Positions 43,803 through 55,675 of a DNA stretch of 64,000 nucleotides are shown here, one piece after another. Under the pieces are notes generated by a model. That model saw nothing but the letters and a program-made list of their open reading frames with translations. It did not search any database and was not told the DNA's origin. The first letter of the stretch is position 1, and each line of letters begins with the position of its first letter. The stretch comes from Metellina segmentata. Its lineage: Eukaryota > Arthropoda > Arachnida > Araneae > Tetragnathidae. Location of the stretch: positions 85,968,377-86,032,376 of the forward strand of contig OX375878.1 in the NCBI GenBank assembly GCA_947359465.1. The letters are read 5' to 3'. The translations under genes and the position numbers were made by a program.

Positions 43803-43948
43803 ACCGTAAAATTGTTCTTAGGTATTGAAAAGATTGGAACTTAATGGTGAAAATTATCACTTATCGTGATGACGTTCTTTTGGTAGGGTACACAAAACAC
43901 TGATATTGGTATTCCTCTTAACTTTTCATGAAATGTAAATATAATATT

Positions 43949-44112
43949 CCAAGTGGTTTCGAAGCTGTATCACGTCAATCAAGATTCAAACAATCCTGAT
44001 AATGACAAGATATCTCGTCATAAATATACTGTTGTTTTTGGATGATAAGATTAAGATCTGTTCAGTTTTGTTGCTGATGACGAAATACCTCAAGAACACC
44101 ATCAAGATAATT
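43949..44112. mobile_element. TTAA-type palindromic MITE, copy f
   Basis: CCAAGTGGTTTCGAAGC at the left, GACAAGATATCTCGTC (one mismatch) at about 44004-44019 and decayed units GACGAAATACCTC further on. The right end is unclear because a hAT-like element starts at 44126. Confidence 0.55.
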
Positions 44113-44125
44113 ATTATACGTTGTA

Positions 44126-44622
44126 CCCCAGATGCAGAATTATATTCAGTGTTCTGCAACACAACGCCGAGCGATAGCAATTGTTCTGCAGGCATCTTGT
44201 CCAAATTTTGAAAACTACAGTAAAATTAAAAAAAAAAGACGTAAAACACAATTATTGGCTAAATATGTATAGCATATTTATAATAAAACACATCAAAATT
44301 AACTAACTTACTTTATTTAAAACTAGGGCATACTTTCAGAATTTGCAATTCTGTCGATAACTTTTAAAGTTAAATATTTTGTCATTGACATAGAAGATGT
44401 GTTATTTATAAAGTGTTTGTGGTAATTTTGGCGGTGTAGGGAGGTTGTTCCATAGCTAGAGAAAAAAAAAGGTATGGCAAGGAGCGTGCTTCGCCCTGCT
44501 GAACATCATAACTTATGATTGAACAAAAAATGGCCAAAATTTTATAAAATTAAGTAAAAATTGTTCTGCAAAGACTTTGTTCTTCGACGTAGGTCGCAGT
44601 TTTAAGCACTTTCTGCTCCTCG
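44126..44622 (-). mobile_element. hAT-like non-autonomous element, copy 2 (497 bp)
   Basis: Minus-strand copy of the family at 31957 and 53221. Flanks ACGTTGTA (44118-44125) and GCGTTGTA (44623-44630) form a 7-8-bp target duplication. Left end CCCCAGATGCAGAATTATAT; right end, reverse-complemented, CCGAGGAGCAGAAAGTGCTT. These may be short, imperfect terminal inverted repeats sharing GCAGAA at the same distance from the ends. No coding. Confidence 0.72.
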
Positions 44623-44630
44623 GCGTTGTA

Positions 44631-46539
44631 TCACAAGTTCTCTAACAAATAAATTTAATGCTACCTGAAACTGGTGTTGTAATTTTAATAAGATAAAATA
44701 AATACATTTAACTATCCATGTTAGCATTTCAATATTTCGAAACTGTTCCATTTCTTTTGAGGATTAGTTTTTCAGATTACAAAATATATATTAAAAGTTT
44801 ACTAAAAGTTTATTTAAAAGTTTAAGTATTGAGGATTTCTTTATTTATTATTCTGCAATATCACATTTCCTCTTGTAATCAAAACAAGGCTATTCAATTA
44901 ACTGAAGCAATCAATAAATTCTATTCACAGAATCTTTTAATACAAAACAGCGAAAGCAATTTAGAAAACTGTGGTCATTTAGAACCTTCCGTTTCAAACT
45001 GTACATATTGTGAAATATGTTACCCGACCGTCGAGTAATAAAATTTTAGATTCACAAAAGAAAGTATTCTTTCATCGTTAAAACTCATTATTGAATATAA
45101 AATATTTCCCTACAAAAATTACTTTAAAGCGATACAATTGGATTCGAATAATGGCCTTAGAGAAAACGTTCCTTTGTTAAAAATTCTAAACATCTTTTCG
45201 ACGACACTTCAAATAAGAGTTAAATAGCAATCTCTGCAGGACAAAATAATTGTCGCGTCTTAAGTTATTTAATTCTTCTAAGGAAGAAGGCTTCTCAAAA
45301 TTTAATGTTTAAAATATCTTTCTAAGGAAGCGACAGAAAAGATTGAATCATCACAATGTATTCTCTCGTGAAAGCAATTTCTACAGAGGGCTTTTGAACC
45401 TCCTCCACGAATGGGATAAAAAGACGGTGTCATCAATTTTTGAAGATCTTTTTTTTATGATTTTCATTGCTGACGAGTAAAAAGAAAAGACAGGAGGCAG
45501 GTTTACTTTTCTGTGAGTAACGTGGAATGCCTTTATTTATGACTCATCCTTAATTTTGTTTAACGTTATTAGAAAAGTTTCAATTTAGAACTTAACATTT
45601 AATGGTGTTGCCAGATTACCCGCTTTCTTGGAAACGCACTAGGTAATTTATCTTTTGCTGTTTGGAAAAGAACATTCTTACATGTTAGTGATAAAGTTCG
45701 GTAATGCATAATAGATTTAACTGATAAAAGTGACAGCTTTCCATTAGATACTTGCCAAAGAGAGGTTCTAGGAAATGAATTTTGTTAATTCTGAAAGAAG
45801 AAATTAAAATTTGTTTATGTTTAGGTTGATGGCTAAGTTTTATTTAAAATTCAGGCAACAACGAAATAAAAATAAGGAGCTTTATGTAATAGAAATAAAC
45901 CATTTATTTTTAATTAAATTTTGGAGGGGATTTTCGTGGTGCGTAAATATTTCATTTAAACGAGTTATTCAAATAGGGTGATGGGTAAATCTTGCAGTGC
46001 GTTTCTTTAGCAAAATTAGTCGTTCCATAAGTCAATTTATGCTACAACATTATAAACTAAATAAAATTATATGGGAAATTTCATAGTTATGTTCAATGTC
46101 AAGTTAAAGGTGCTCAGAAATTGCTATTCGATATTTTACATACAGAACCTAAAGTAGAAATTCGGGAACTGATTTGAAACATGATTAAACGTTTTTCATA
46201 GAAATTAAAGTCGTGATTTGATTAGCGCATTCAATTTCCATTATCATTGTCACTGTCTGATTGAGATCAAATAGTATTTTAGCAATGAAAAGAAAGAAAA
46301 TTCTATGTTTTTGAAAACAAGGTGGAAAAATATTGACAAAGAATGCTGAACTGCATTAAAAAAAAATCCTTGCATAAAATTGTAATATTAGTATGAAAAA
46401 TTGTAGAAATGGAAAGAGTTAATGAATCAAAATGATAAACGCAGTCTAAAATTCTCTATTCCTTTCACTCAAAATGATTTTTTAAATAATAAAATTACGA
46501 ATTTAGTTTGAAAGGAACGAAGGAAGAAGCGTTTCAGCG
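44631..46539. other. AT-rich spacer, no recognised gene
   Basis: A 69-codon open frame at 44829-45038 (+) contains several cysteines near its end (NCTYCEICYPTVE), but no complete zinc-binding pattern, start context or relative was recognised. No repeats shared with other regions. Confidence 0.45.
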
Positions 46540-47205
46540 TAAATGTTTATGGCTGGAATTGTGGGTGACCATTTGATCGGCCCATACCTTCTGCCATTCC
46601 GACTGACGGCAGAACATACCTCACATTTTTACAACAGGTATTGTCAGACTTACTTCAACCTGTTGAAGCCAGCATACAAGCACGTACGTGGTTCCAACAT
46701 GGCTGAGCACCACCCCATTTCAGCTTGGATGTGCGGAGCGCTTTTGACGCTAAATGCCCAAAGCGATGGATTGGTCGGGGTGGGCCCACACCTTGTCCGG
46801 CAAGCTCACCCAATCTCTCCTGTCTGAACTTTTTCCTGTGCGACCATTTGAAAACTCTTGTCTACGAAAGCCCCGTCGACTCCGACGAGGACCTAGTAGC
46901 CAGGATTTTTGTTGCTGCCGGTGCATGCCGGGTGTGTTTGAAAAAGTGCTCCGCTCGCTCCGTAGCAGGTGTGACACTGTAATTTTGTTTAAGTGTTTCG
47001 GTAATTGTGCACACATGCTGTCAATAAAATTATTTAGTATCTCCTCTATCCGTTTGGTGTTTCATTCTTTCATGTGACAGTAACGGCGGATACCTCTTTG
47101 GGGTTCACTACCTGCTCTCCGCACATACATTGCATGGGAAAATTGCTTGTTTAGATGTTTTCTATCACCCCTTACATTTTTGCCCATGCGTTTCGAAACA
47201 CTCTG
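46540..47205 (+). mobile_element. IS630/Tc1/mariner-superfamily element with DUF4817-type transposase, 5'-truncated
   Basis: The right end ...GTTTCGAAACACTCTG|TA gives, reverse-complemented, CAGAGTGTTTCGAAAC, the terminal inverted repeat type typical of this arthropod element group. The left end is missing; similarity begins abruptly near 46540. It carries the transposase remnant described below. Confidence 0.7.
46543..46980 (+). pseudogene. DUF4817-type DDE transposase, C-terminal remnant
   Basis: Frame 46543 onward reads AGIVGDHLIGPYLLPFRLTA, the conserved stretch after the first catalytic Asp in this family. Near 46700 the frame changes to DVRSAFDAKCPKRWIGRGGP, SPNLSCLNFFLCDHLKTLVY and ESPVDSDEDLVARI, ending at a stop at 46980. 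The expected second catalytic Asp (family motif QHDGAPPHF) is lost to GGC TGA, and the third (family motif SPDLTPLDF) reads N, so both remaining catalytic acids are gone. The helix-turn-helix and first Asp are truncated away. Confidence 0.75.
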
Positions 47206-48147
47206 TATATTAATGATGATTCTTTAACATGAGCATAGCTTACATTAAAAATTACCATTATCCGCCACTTTACCTGAATTTGAAGTCAGCGGACAGTAAG
47301 AAAATTAATACATATTCACGTTTTTAATACATATTCATGTTGCATGTGATTACATATTTTTGGTTCGGCTTTTTAAAAAAGTTTGTTGCTTACGAATACG
47401 AACTAAGTTATAAGAAATCAAGTTTGCATTTTGCATTTATGTTACTAGAAATATTTAGCACTTACATTAAAAATGGGAGGAAGCATATTCAGCTGAATGA
47501 TGGTTTTTCCGCATTATCACTATAATGTAAAAATTAATGGTTTTAATATTTATATTCAGTATGAGAGAGAGGGGGAGAGGGTTTTTCAGTGTAAACAAAT
47601 CAGACGGAAAACGGAGATTTTACTTGATGTTACAAAATGTCTCTAATGATACTAATGATACATTTATTTTTGTGACGTGCTAAATCCTATTCGAAAAACA
47701 ACTCTAGTAAAGTCACGTCCTTAATTCATACAGGAAGCACGTTCCATTAAAAAGCACTACAGCCATTTCGGACGTGACGTTACATGGGTTGTTTTACGAA
47801 TACGACGTCGCCAATATAAATTCAAATTAATGAATTCCGAATAGATATATGATAGTTTATTGGTCAACGCCAATTTGATTAAACGCCATATGTGGTCAAG
47901 ATGTTTAACTATATTTTAAGGTAACGATATGGTTTATAATTTAAAAGTTTTCAGTACACGTATGTTAAATGGATGAATACAAGAAGCTTACTCCTGACTA
48001 TCGAAATGCGACACTATGAAGGAAGACTTTAATAGCCTTGAAATTTTCATAATATTTACATCATGGAAGGGTATGCAAATGATCAGCAATGTAGAGCATA
48101 TGTCAATGATGTGCTCCAGTAGTCTCCTGTAAGAATTTTATGAAAGG
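47206..48147. other. AT-rich spacer
   Basis: A 62-codon open frame at 47337-47525 (+) has no recognisable domain. A short GA-rich stretch lies at about 47563-47580. Nothing else was recognised. Confidence 0.5.
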
Positions 48148-48193
48148 TGTTGGTTGATATTTGGTCGCATTGGAGTAGCACAACGGGCTATTT
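48148..48193 (-). mobile_element. SINE, very short 3' fragment
   Basis: Plus-strand TCGCATTGGAGTAGCACAAC then GGGCTATT matches the SINE 3' region (GTCGCACTGGAGCAACACAA in the consensus here). It is short, so the assignment is tentative. Confidence 0.45.
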
Positions 48194-48272
48194 CGCAAAA
48201 AAGGGGCAGCAAACAGCGTGTTTTAAATACTAGAATTGAGTTTTTTCTGTTCATGTTAAAGAAAGTTTAGTT

Positions 48273-49255
48273 ATGCCTCGTCAAGATATACAACAGCCAT
48301 TCGACAACGTTTCTGAGTTTTAGGAAGCATTGTGGGTTTTCCGAGACTGCGAATTAACCTTTCGTGAAATTTAAGTTCATGTCGGACAAAATCCAACCAT
48401 AGTGAAGCTAATAGGAAATAGGTGGGTGCAGGAGAGACGAACTGACCGATGCAACAGTCTCATCACACCACCGAACCAGAGGATTGACATCTTGAGTGAC
48501 TTGTTATTGAGGACCGTACTACACCATCAATAACCTTTGCTCATGATATGTGTGTTGCACAACAGCCTGTGTCGTTACGTACAGTTAGATGTCTGCAGCA
48601 GCGGGGAATTTTCTTCAAGTCGTCCATTGTTGTGACAACATTTGACTCTACACCACAAGCGTCTGTGGCTGTAATATGCCTAAAACATGGTACATAGACA
48701 AACGAATGATATGACATCGTCTTTTCAGATGAAACGTGATTCTATCTATTACATCATGATGGTCGCATTCAAATCTGGGGTACCACCGTGATAGATTGAA
48801 TTGCTCTTACATCATGTATCTCCATACTGATTCTTTAGCTGGCTTTATGGTATGGAGCGTCATTGAATTCTACTCCTGCATTTGGCTAATACGCATTGGG
48901 GTACATTCAACAGTCACTGTTACATCTCTGAAGTCTTGGAACCTGTTGTCCTCCCTTTTTTTCAGCGCTTTCACCTGGCCAGTTTTCAATAGAATAATGC
49001 ACGACAGCATGTGATATGAAAAGTACAATTCCTCAATGTTCATCAGGTTTCACTTCTTTAATGGCCCGACCGTTCACCAGATCAGTCGCCCATCGAACAC
49101 GTCTGGTCTGTGATTGGCCAACGACTTGCACACTGTAGTCCACCAGATGAACTTTAGCAACGTCTAGAAGCAGCTTGAAATGATATACCCGAACGATTGC
49201 ACTTTCGGTTGCAATAGTTAGGAGAGCAACACGCATGGACGTGCGAATGACATGA
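48273..49255 (+). pseudogene. Tc1-family transposase, heavily decayed, copy 1
   Basis: From ATG 48273 (MPRQDIQQPFDNVSEF) a Tc1-like N-terminus is readable through several stops. The first catalytic Asp region FSDET is at about 48726, followed by HHDGRIQIWGT and, after a shift, AGFMVWSVIEF (about 48838-48870), which is the GIMVWGGI motif of the family. The QQDNARPH region has become FNRIMHDSM (about 48987-49013), so the second Asp is shifted or lost, and the IEHVW region survives only in another frame (ATCGAACACGTCTGG at about 49093). Multiple stops and shifts make it inactive. Terminal repeats were not identified. Confidence 0.7.
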
Positions 49256-49490
49256 AATGGTAATTTAAGATAAATCTCGATTCTGTATACAGCATCCCAA
49301 TGGTCGCATCCGAGTTTGGCGGAGGCTGTATAACTCTTGCATTATGAATGGCCATACCGTTCCGCCCCGTTATCCCTTGGAATGGGTTGTCATAACATTA
49401 AACTCCCACTTCCGCCTACTAAGCATTGCCGGTGCACTCAATAGCCACCTCTACATCCCTAAAGATTTGAAGTCTGTTGACTTCCAATGA

Positions 49491-50021
49491 GAACATGCAC
49501 ATGAGCCCTAAATGAATTTAATTTTGTACTAAGAATGTGCAACTGCAACTAGAGTTCTTGTAAACGTTGTTGTTTGATATTATATTTATTGACGTTGTGT
49601 CTTGATATTATATTTATTAAGTACTCGAAAACTATGAGAATGAATTTATTTTTAATTATGGGTATGCAAATTGGTATCATAATATGGAATATGATGAAGA
49701 AATTTATTCATAATTTGAAAGATTAGGAGACGTGCAAAATAGAGTTGATCCGCGTTCTTTGTAGTTTTGTATCGTCCTTAGTTTTTTCATAAATGTCGAA
49801 ATTTTTCTCACAAACGTTCGTCCCAGTTTGTATATCCGTAAAGCTAATCTACAACTCTTTTATGCAATAATACTGATATTATGATCAAACGAAAAGTGAA
49901 TAGAGAATCTTCATTTCGAGGTGTTTTGGAACCTCGAGGTTTGCGGATCAACAAGTAGTCTTAAGAAGTAAAAAGTGGAGCTGTAGGATCATTCAATATT
50001 TCAACATTTCTCTTATCTTCA
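49491..50021. other. AT-rich insert inside the decayed Tc1 copy
   Basis: Separates the two recognisable halves of the transposase. No termini or target duplication were recognised, so its nature is unknown. Confidence 0.4.
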
Positions 50022-50152
50022 GGGCTTGCCTACGGCCAGTTTTCAACAGGACAAAGCTTGACGCACGTGGTATACAACGTACAACATTTACTCAATGTCC
50101 ACCATGTTTCAATTCTACAAAAGCCCGCCCATTTACCCGATCTGTCACCACA

Positions 50153-50261
50153 GGTAGGTAGGTATTTTTATTAACATCGCACTGGAGCAACACCACGGGC
50201 TTTAGGCGATGGTCTGGTCACGTAATTTTTCACCACGGTCAGATGACGAGATAACACCTGT
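50153..50261 (-). mobile_element. SINE, 5'-truncated, inserted in a Tc1 copy with 11-bp TSD
   Basis: Plus-strand GGTAGGTAGGTATTTTTATT begins the reverse complement of the 3' end, then GCACTGGAGCAACACCACGG and CACCACGGTCAGATGACGAG. Flanks CTGTCACCACA (50142-50152) and CTGTCGCCACA (50262-50272) are an 11-bp target duplication with one difference. Its (CTAC)n tail marks the 3' end. Confidence 0.85.
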
Positions 50262-50500
50262 CTGTCGCCACACGTCTGGTCAATGATCATCGAGTGACTG
50301 GCAAACCACATACTACACTCTGCTACGTCAGATGCACTATGGCAACGTGTGGAAGCAGCATGGATTGGCATCCCAAACACACATTCAAAGTCTGTTTCTT
50401 TCAATGTCGAGACGTATAGAAGCAGTTATTGCTTCTCATGGTGGTTGCGCACAAAATACTGATTTCTTTGCGTTCCGAAAGTTGGTAGATTTTAATTATT

Positions 50501-51540
50501 GCTCTTGTGCCTTATATTTTTTTTACAGTTAAATATGGCTTTGATATTTCTTGTCTCATGGTACTGCACTTTCGATGGCCATGAGTGTATATTATTTTTA
50601 TATTGAACTTCATTTTAAAATTTGCTAGTATTATGCGTCTTAACTGATTTTATTTTATTTAAATACCGTTCTATGGTAGTACGTAAATTAAAAAATATAA
50701 ATTCAAATCAATTTATTTTCAATCGTGGTTTTAAAGAACAGAGATCTATAACAACTTGTGAGTATCGGTGTTATTACCATAAGCCTATTATTAGGCCTCA
50801 AATTGATAAAAAAATTATATTATAAGGACAAACTAGGTTGAACGATTCCTGGAGGTCCACCAATTCTGATGATATTACCGTATGAGTAACCCATATTGAA
50901 TCTAATACTTATCCATATCTTAAATAACATACAGAATACTCATTTATAAAATACAAAATCTTATTATACAAACATCTTTAATGCAATACATCCATTAATC
51001 ATTATAAATTTGCCTCACGCAAAAATGTGTTCACAATAGTTTTTCCTTAACGCATCTGTAAAAATAAACTTTATTTTACGATTTAAAATGCACAAGCAGT
51101 AAACTCTCTTTTCGTTTCTTTTGGAATTTAAACCAAAAATGAAGAAAATAATTTTTTTTTTTTAAAGAGATAGAAAAAGGTTTTGGAAAGCGTAGATTTG
51201 GGAATAAAAGGAAATCTTTTGCAGCTACTCTCCGGGTTTTGAACCTATCTTAGAAAGTTTATTTTGAAAGGATTGGTTCTGCATAATTTGCTTTAGAAAG
51301 AAAAGTTTCTTTTCAATTCAACAGAAAAGCATGTTGCATTCAGGAAGCTAAAATGAAAGTGTGAATTCAATGTGAATTCCAAAATACAAATAATCTTTTT
51401 CCCTATTTCCATATTATTTCCAAATTCACGTTAAAATTTCTAACTGGAATGTTTTTATTGAAAAATGGCAATTAGACAAATACATCTATTACCCTACATA
51501 TATAAGATAGTGTCACATGAAGGTGGAGCACAGAACAAAA
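50501..51540. other. AT-rich spacer
   Basis: A 67-codon open frame at 50622-50825 (+) has no recognisable domain. No repeats or termini seen. Confidence 0.5.
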
Positions 51541-51930
51541 AGAAAAATGAGTAAAACAATCTACAAGAGTACAGCTGTTTTAAAGGTCTCTGTCCTTTCA
51601 ATAGAGTGCACGAACGCCGTTCCCCGTGACAGTTCCAAATGTTCTAAAAGGTGACCACTATCTATATCATCCAACCCTCTAAACAGGACACATTTAGTGC
51701 TTCTATATATTCTAAAACGATATAAGTGTAGGCAATCATGAACGGTCAATAATTTAAAAACCACCACCACTTTATATCCAAGGGCCACAAGGTGACATAA
51801 ATAAACTTCCCCCACTTTTTATGTTTTCTGTTCTCAGCCTCTCTGGATTCATACCTGCATTTTAATTTACTTTTGATTATTCCAACTGCAGATCCAATGA
51901 GTATATCATGTTGACAGGTCTGTTGCATAG
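51541..51930 (-). other. Unrecognised, less AT-biased segment with minus-strand open frames
   Basis: Two overlapping minus-strand open frames (84 codons at 51561-51815 and 60 codons at 51746-51928) include FRGLDDIDSGHLLEHLELSR. The amino-acid composition is more protein-like than that of neighbouring random frames, but no domain is recognised and the 84-codon frame starts at a non-ATG codon. It could be a decayed transposon gene. Confidence 0.25.
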
Positions 51931-52207
51931 AGGAAAAATAAAAGTGTAGAGAGCAATGACAACCTTTTTATGTGCCAAGGTTCATGTTATCAAAACTAGT
52001 AGTACAGGGACCCGTAGACTGCTTTCGTCTTCTGGGTGGAACACAACATTCCTGATTCAACTGGTCCATGTGACGAGAGAAGACGCTCATCCATTGATAT
52101 ACTATTTGATTGGTCGACTGATTTATCCTCTGATAGTAGTACTGTAGTAGATGTAGTACTAGATAGTAGTATAGACTGACTCCGCGCCGCTTTTTCAACC
52201 ACACTAT

Positions 52208-52712
<505 letters not shown>

Positions 52713-53139
52713 GATGGTGGCAGACTGACTGGAACTTTAAATTGTCATTAATCAATAAGAGGATGGAATGGATTATGACCTCCAAGCAATACTAAATTTA
52801 AAATGTAAGCACAACTGTTATACAGCATTAATCACAAGATAACATATCTAGGATAAACCATTTCGTTAAAAAATTTCATAGCGTCAGCACACATTCCGGT
52901 ACTGAATCCTTCTTAGGATTTTATTCGTTTGGATGAACTTGGGAAGATCTATACAGCAATCAATGTTGGATATAGGCGGACATTATTGAATATTTTACGA
53001 ACTGTTATTCCCTCAAAGAACCCTTACTGGATCGCTGATAACAGTATGGGAAACACTTATTTATAGGACAGATACAGTCGAATCATTTTATTAGGGAAAA
53101 ATCCTTTCGCACTTCAATAGTTTTCCTAATCTTGCGCTT
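52713..53139. other. AT-rich spacer
   Basis: No coding or repeat feature recognised. Confidence 0.5.
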
Positions 53140-53955
53140 CTATCGGAAAAAAATACTTGATGCCCGAAAATTTAGTATATGATGGGTAAAAGTGATTTAA
53201 TCAAGCATTCCATGTTAAATTTACGGGAGCAGAAAGTGCTTAAAACTGCGACGTACGTTGCAGAACGAACAAAGTCTTTGCAGAACAATTTTTCCTTAAT
53301 TTTATCCAAAATTTTGGTCGATTTCTTAAAAATCATAAGTTACGATGTTCTGTAGCGTAAAGTGCGCTCCTTGTTACACTTTTTTTTTCTTTTCTAGCTA
53401 CTAAACAACCTCCCAACACCCCCTAAATTACCACAAACACTCTATAAATAACACATCTTCTATGTCAATGACAAAATATTTAACTTCAAAAGCTATCGAC
53501 AGAATTGCAATTTCTGAAAGTATTCCCTGGTTTTAAATATAGAAAATAATGTAATTTTGGTGTTTTATTATAAATATGTAATTCATATTTAGCCGTTAAT
53601 TGTGTTTTACGTCTGTTTTTGATTTTACTGCAGTTTTTGAAATCCTGACAAAATGCCTACAGAACAATTGCAATTGCTTGGAGTTGTGTTGCAGAGCAAT
53701 GAATATAATTCTGCATCTGGGGTTAAATGTATACGTTTATATGAATGTCTGTGTGTTTTGTTAATCCCACTACTATGTCATAGTTACAGATAAACAATGA
53801 CATTTTTACCATAGATGCTAGGATAGACATTATTACACATTGGCGCCATTGCAACACAGATGCTAGAAACTGCAATAGTTGCAAAAACACAGTAATATGG
53901 AATGAGATAGAATAGTGTATTTTGAAGTCTAGATTCGATTCTCATATGCCACAAA
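53140..53955 (+). repeat. Dispersed repeat, copy split by a hAT-like insertion
   Basis: Left part about 53140-53220 (AAGCATTCCATGTTAAAT) and right part 53729-53955 (TTTTGTTAATCCCACTACTA, ACCATAGATGCTAGGATAGA, AGAAACTGCAATAG) correspond to the continuous copy at 43490-43802. The 500 bp between them is the hAT-like element at 53221-53720. Confidence 0.65.
53221..53720 (+). mobile_element. hAT-like non-autonomous element, copy 3 (500 bp)
   Basis: Flanks TGTTAAAT (53213-53220) and GGTTAAAT (53721-53728) form a 7-8-bp target duplication. Left end TTACGGGAGCAGAAAGTGCT, right end GAATATAATTCTGCATCTGG. Internal landmarks are the same as copies 1 and 2. Insertion is supported by the uninterrupted relative of the flanking repeat at 43490-43802. 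Confidence 0.78.
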
Positions 53956-53974
53956 AGTAGGATCCGTGTTCATT

Positions 53975-54075
53975 GATTGGTCATCTGACCGTGGTTCAAA
54001 ATTACGAGGTGTTGTCCTTTTATCTTTCCATTCGGGATTGTTCCCGGACCATCGCCAATAGCCTGTTATGCTTGC
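53975..54075 (+). mobile_element. SINE fragment
   Basis: GTCATCTGACCGTGGTTCAA, AATTACGAGGTGTTGTCC and GGGATTGTTCCCGGACCATC match the SINE body. Head and 3' tail are absent or decayed. Confidence 0.75.
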
Positions 54076-54279
54076 TGATTTTCTACCCTAATACACTACC
54101 ACACACAACTACCTTAGGGTAGAAAATTTCATTAACAAATCTGTATCATACTTCTATAATGGAGGATGTCTATAATTAAAGTTCTCCTTTTCTAAGCAGT
54201 CTACAACTGAAACTTCTAGGAATGTCGTCAAATATTCAGCAGCTCTTGTAGTGAGAATGTTGTTTAACGGCGTTAAGAT

Positions 54280-54397
54280 GACTGTGGTTCAAAATAACGT
54301 GATGTTGTACTCGGATCTTTTCAGTTAGGATTGATTCTGTACTGTCGTCAATAGTTGCTCCAGTACGAAGTTAATTGAAATACCTACCTACCTTTGC
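54280..54397 (+). mobile_element. SINE, 3' fragment with (CTAC)n tail
   Basis: ACTGTGGTTCAAAATAACGT, GATTGATTCTGTACTGTCGT and GCTCCAGTACGAAGTTAATT, ending ACCTACCTACC. The CTAC tail matches the insertion at 50153. Confidence 0.8.
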
Positions 54398-55517
54398 CAT
54401 AGGTCATTAAGACGTACTGAAAATTTGGAATCATTCCGGAAAGTAGTTTTCAATGTAAACTGGTAAGACATGTAATTATAACACCTGTATTTCGGAAAAT
54501 TTGGAATTTGAGCACTTAAATAACGATTTAATGTTACTAAAAATGTTGAGTAAAATAAAGAGTTAACTTTCACTTAATCTTCAATTCTTTTTTTGATTCG
54601 AGCAAATTCTCAATGTAAATTAAATTTAGTTCACACACAATACCTGGGGCCTTATGAAAAGTTATTGCCAAATTGAATTTCCAAAGAAATGGGGGAAAAG
54701 TTCTAAATATCTTGAGGTTTGAAAGTTAGAAGAGCTTTTAAATTTTTATTCCGAATGTGAAATTGTTTTATGACACTCGAAGATTAATGATTCCACAGTA
54801 CTATAAATTCATTCCAAATTAAAAAAATAATCTTATCAAACTCACTAATGGAACAAAACTTTGAGGACTCCAGAGAAATTTCAATTTCTAGTTTCGAAAG
54901 AAAGTATAATTGCCATTTAATAAGCTAACTCACTTTATAAGGAAAAAGTGGTTATCTGACGCAAATGGAAACTGAAAGATTTGATATAAAACTTTTCTTT
55001 CAAATGGAACAGCTTAGAAGTTGTGTATTTGGTACGGAGCCAACTTCTCAATCATCGTGGTTCCAGAAAAAGATTAATAAAAAGACAGATGTTAAAACTA
55101 TTTTTGAGTTAAGGCTTTCCGTAATTTATGCACTTTCTTGTTAAGAAATCGAGGAGAATTTTAAGATGTTAAAGGAAGTTATATGACCTTAGAATTTTCT
55201 ACTTTTATATTACAGAAGTAATTGAGAAAAACGTTGTCACACATTCGATTTAGAGCTTATTCCAGAAGATTTCCTGTCAAGCAATTTGACGTTGTTCCAA
55301 AAGTTTTAAAAATACGTCTCAATGACTTTAGTGAAGCTAGAAAGTTTGAATATTTTATTGGAAATACGATTACATATTTATAAAAACTGTATTATTTGGA
55401 TTTAAATGAAACGATAGTCATACTTTTGTCAGATTACTCTAGTTCTATTGTTTCAGATAGTCATTTGATTTTGTCGCTCGTTTTAAGCTAATTTAAATAA
55501 GGTTTACAATTTTATTT
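54398..55517. other. AT-rich spacer
   Basis: A 61-codon minus-strand frame at 54388-54573 has no recognisable domain. Nothing else was recognised. Confidence 0.5.
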
Positions 55518-55675
55518 CCCTTGTGGTTGTCTCGACGAGGTAACTCGTCATTAGATGAAGACCGACTAGATTTTGATCTCATCATCATAAAATAATCGAC
55601 AATCTTGACAACGAGATATTTCGTCATAAATAAAATTGGTGAAATCTTGATGGACGACATATATCACTTGGACGG
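55518..55675. mobile_element. TTAA-type palindromic MITE, copy g
   Basis: Starts CCCTTGTGGTTGTCTCGACG and ends ATATCACTTGGACGG followed by TTAA (55676-55679). Internal units GACGAGGTAACTCGTC and ACGAGATATTTCGTC are decayed palindromes with GACTAGATTTTGATC-type spacers. Confidence 0.7.

Larger units (their letters stand above)
49290..50480 (+). pseudogene. Tc1-family transposase, copy 2, split by two insertions
   Basis: The central part at about 49290-49490 reads, across frames, RLLSIAGALNSHLYIPKDLK, the family's RIAGTLNSQRYI region. The coding resumes at about 50022 with a decayed PVFQQDKA-like segment, is cut again by a SINE at 50153-50261, and ends with LWQRVEAAWIGIPNTHIQSL and SRRIEAVIASHGGC (about 50337-50450), the typical Tc1 C-terminus. 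The ~530 bp between 49491 and 50021 is AT-rich and unrelated. The nesting order shows that the Tc1 copy is older than the SINE. Confidence 0.7.
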
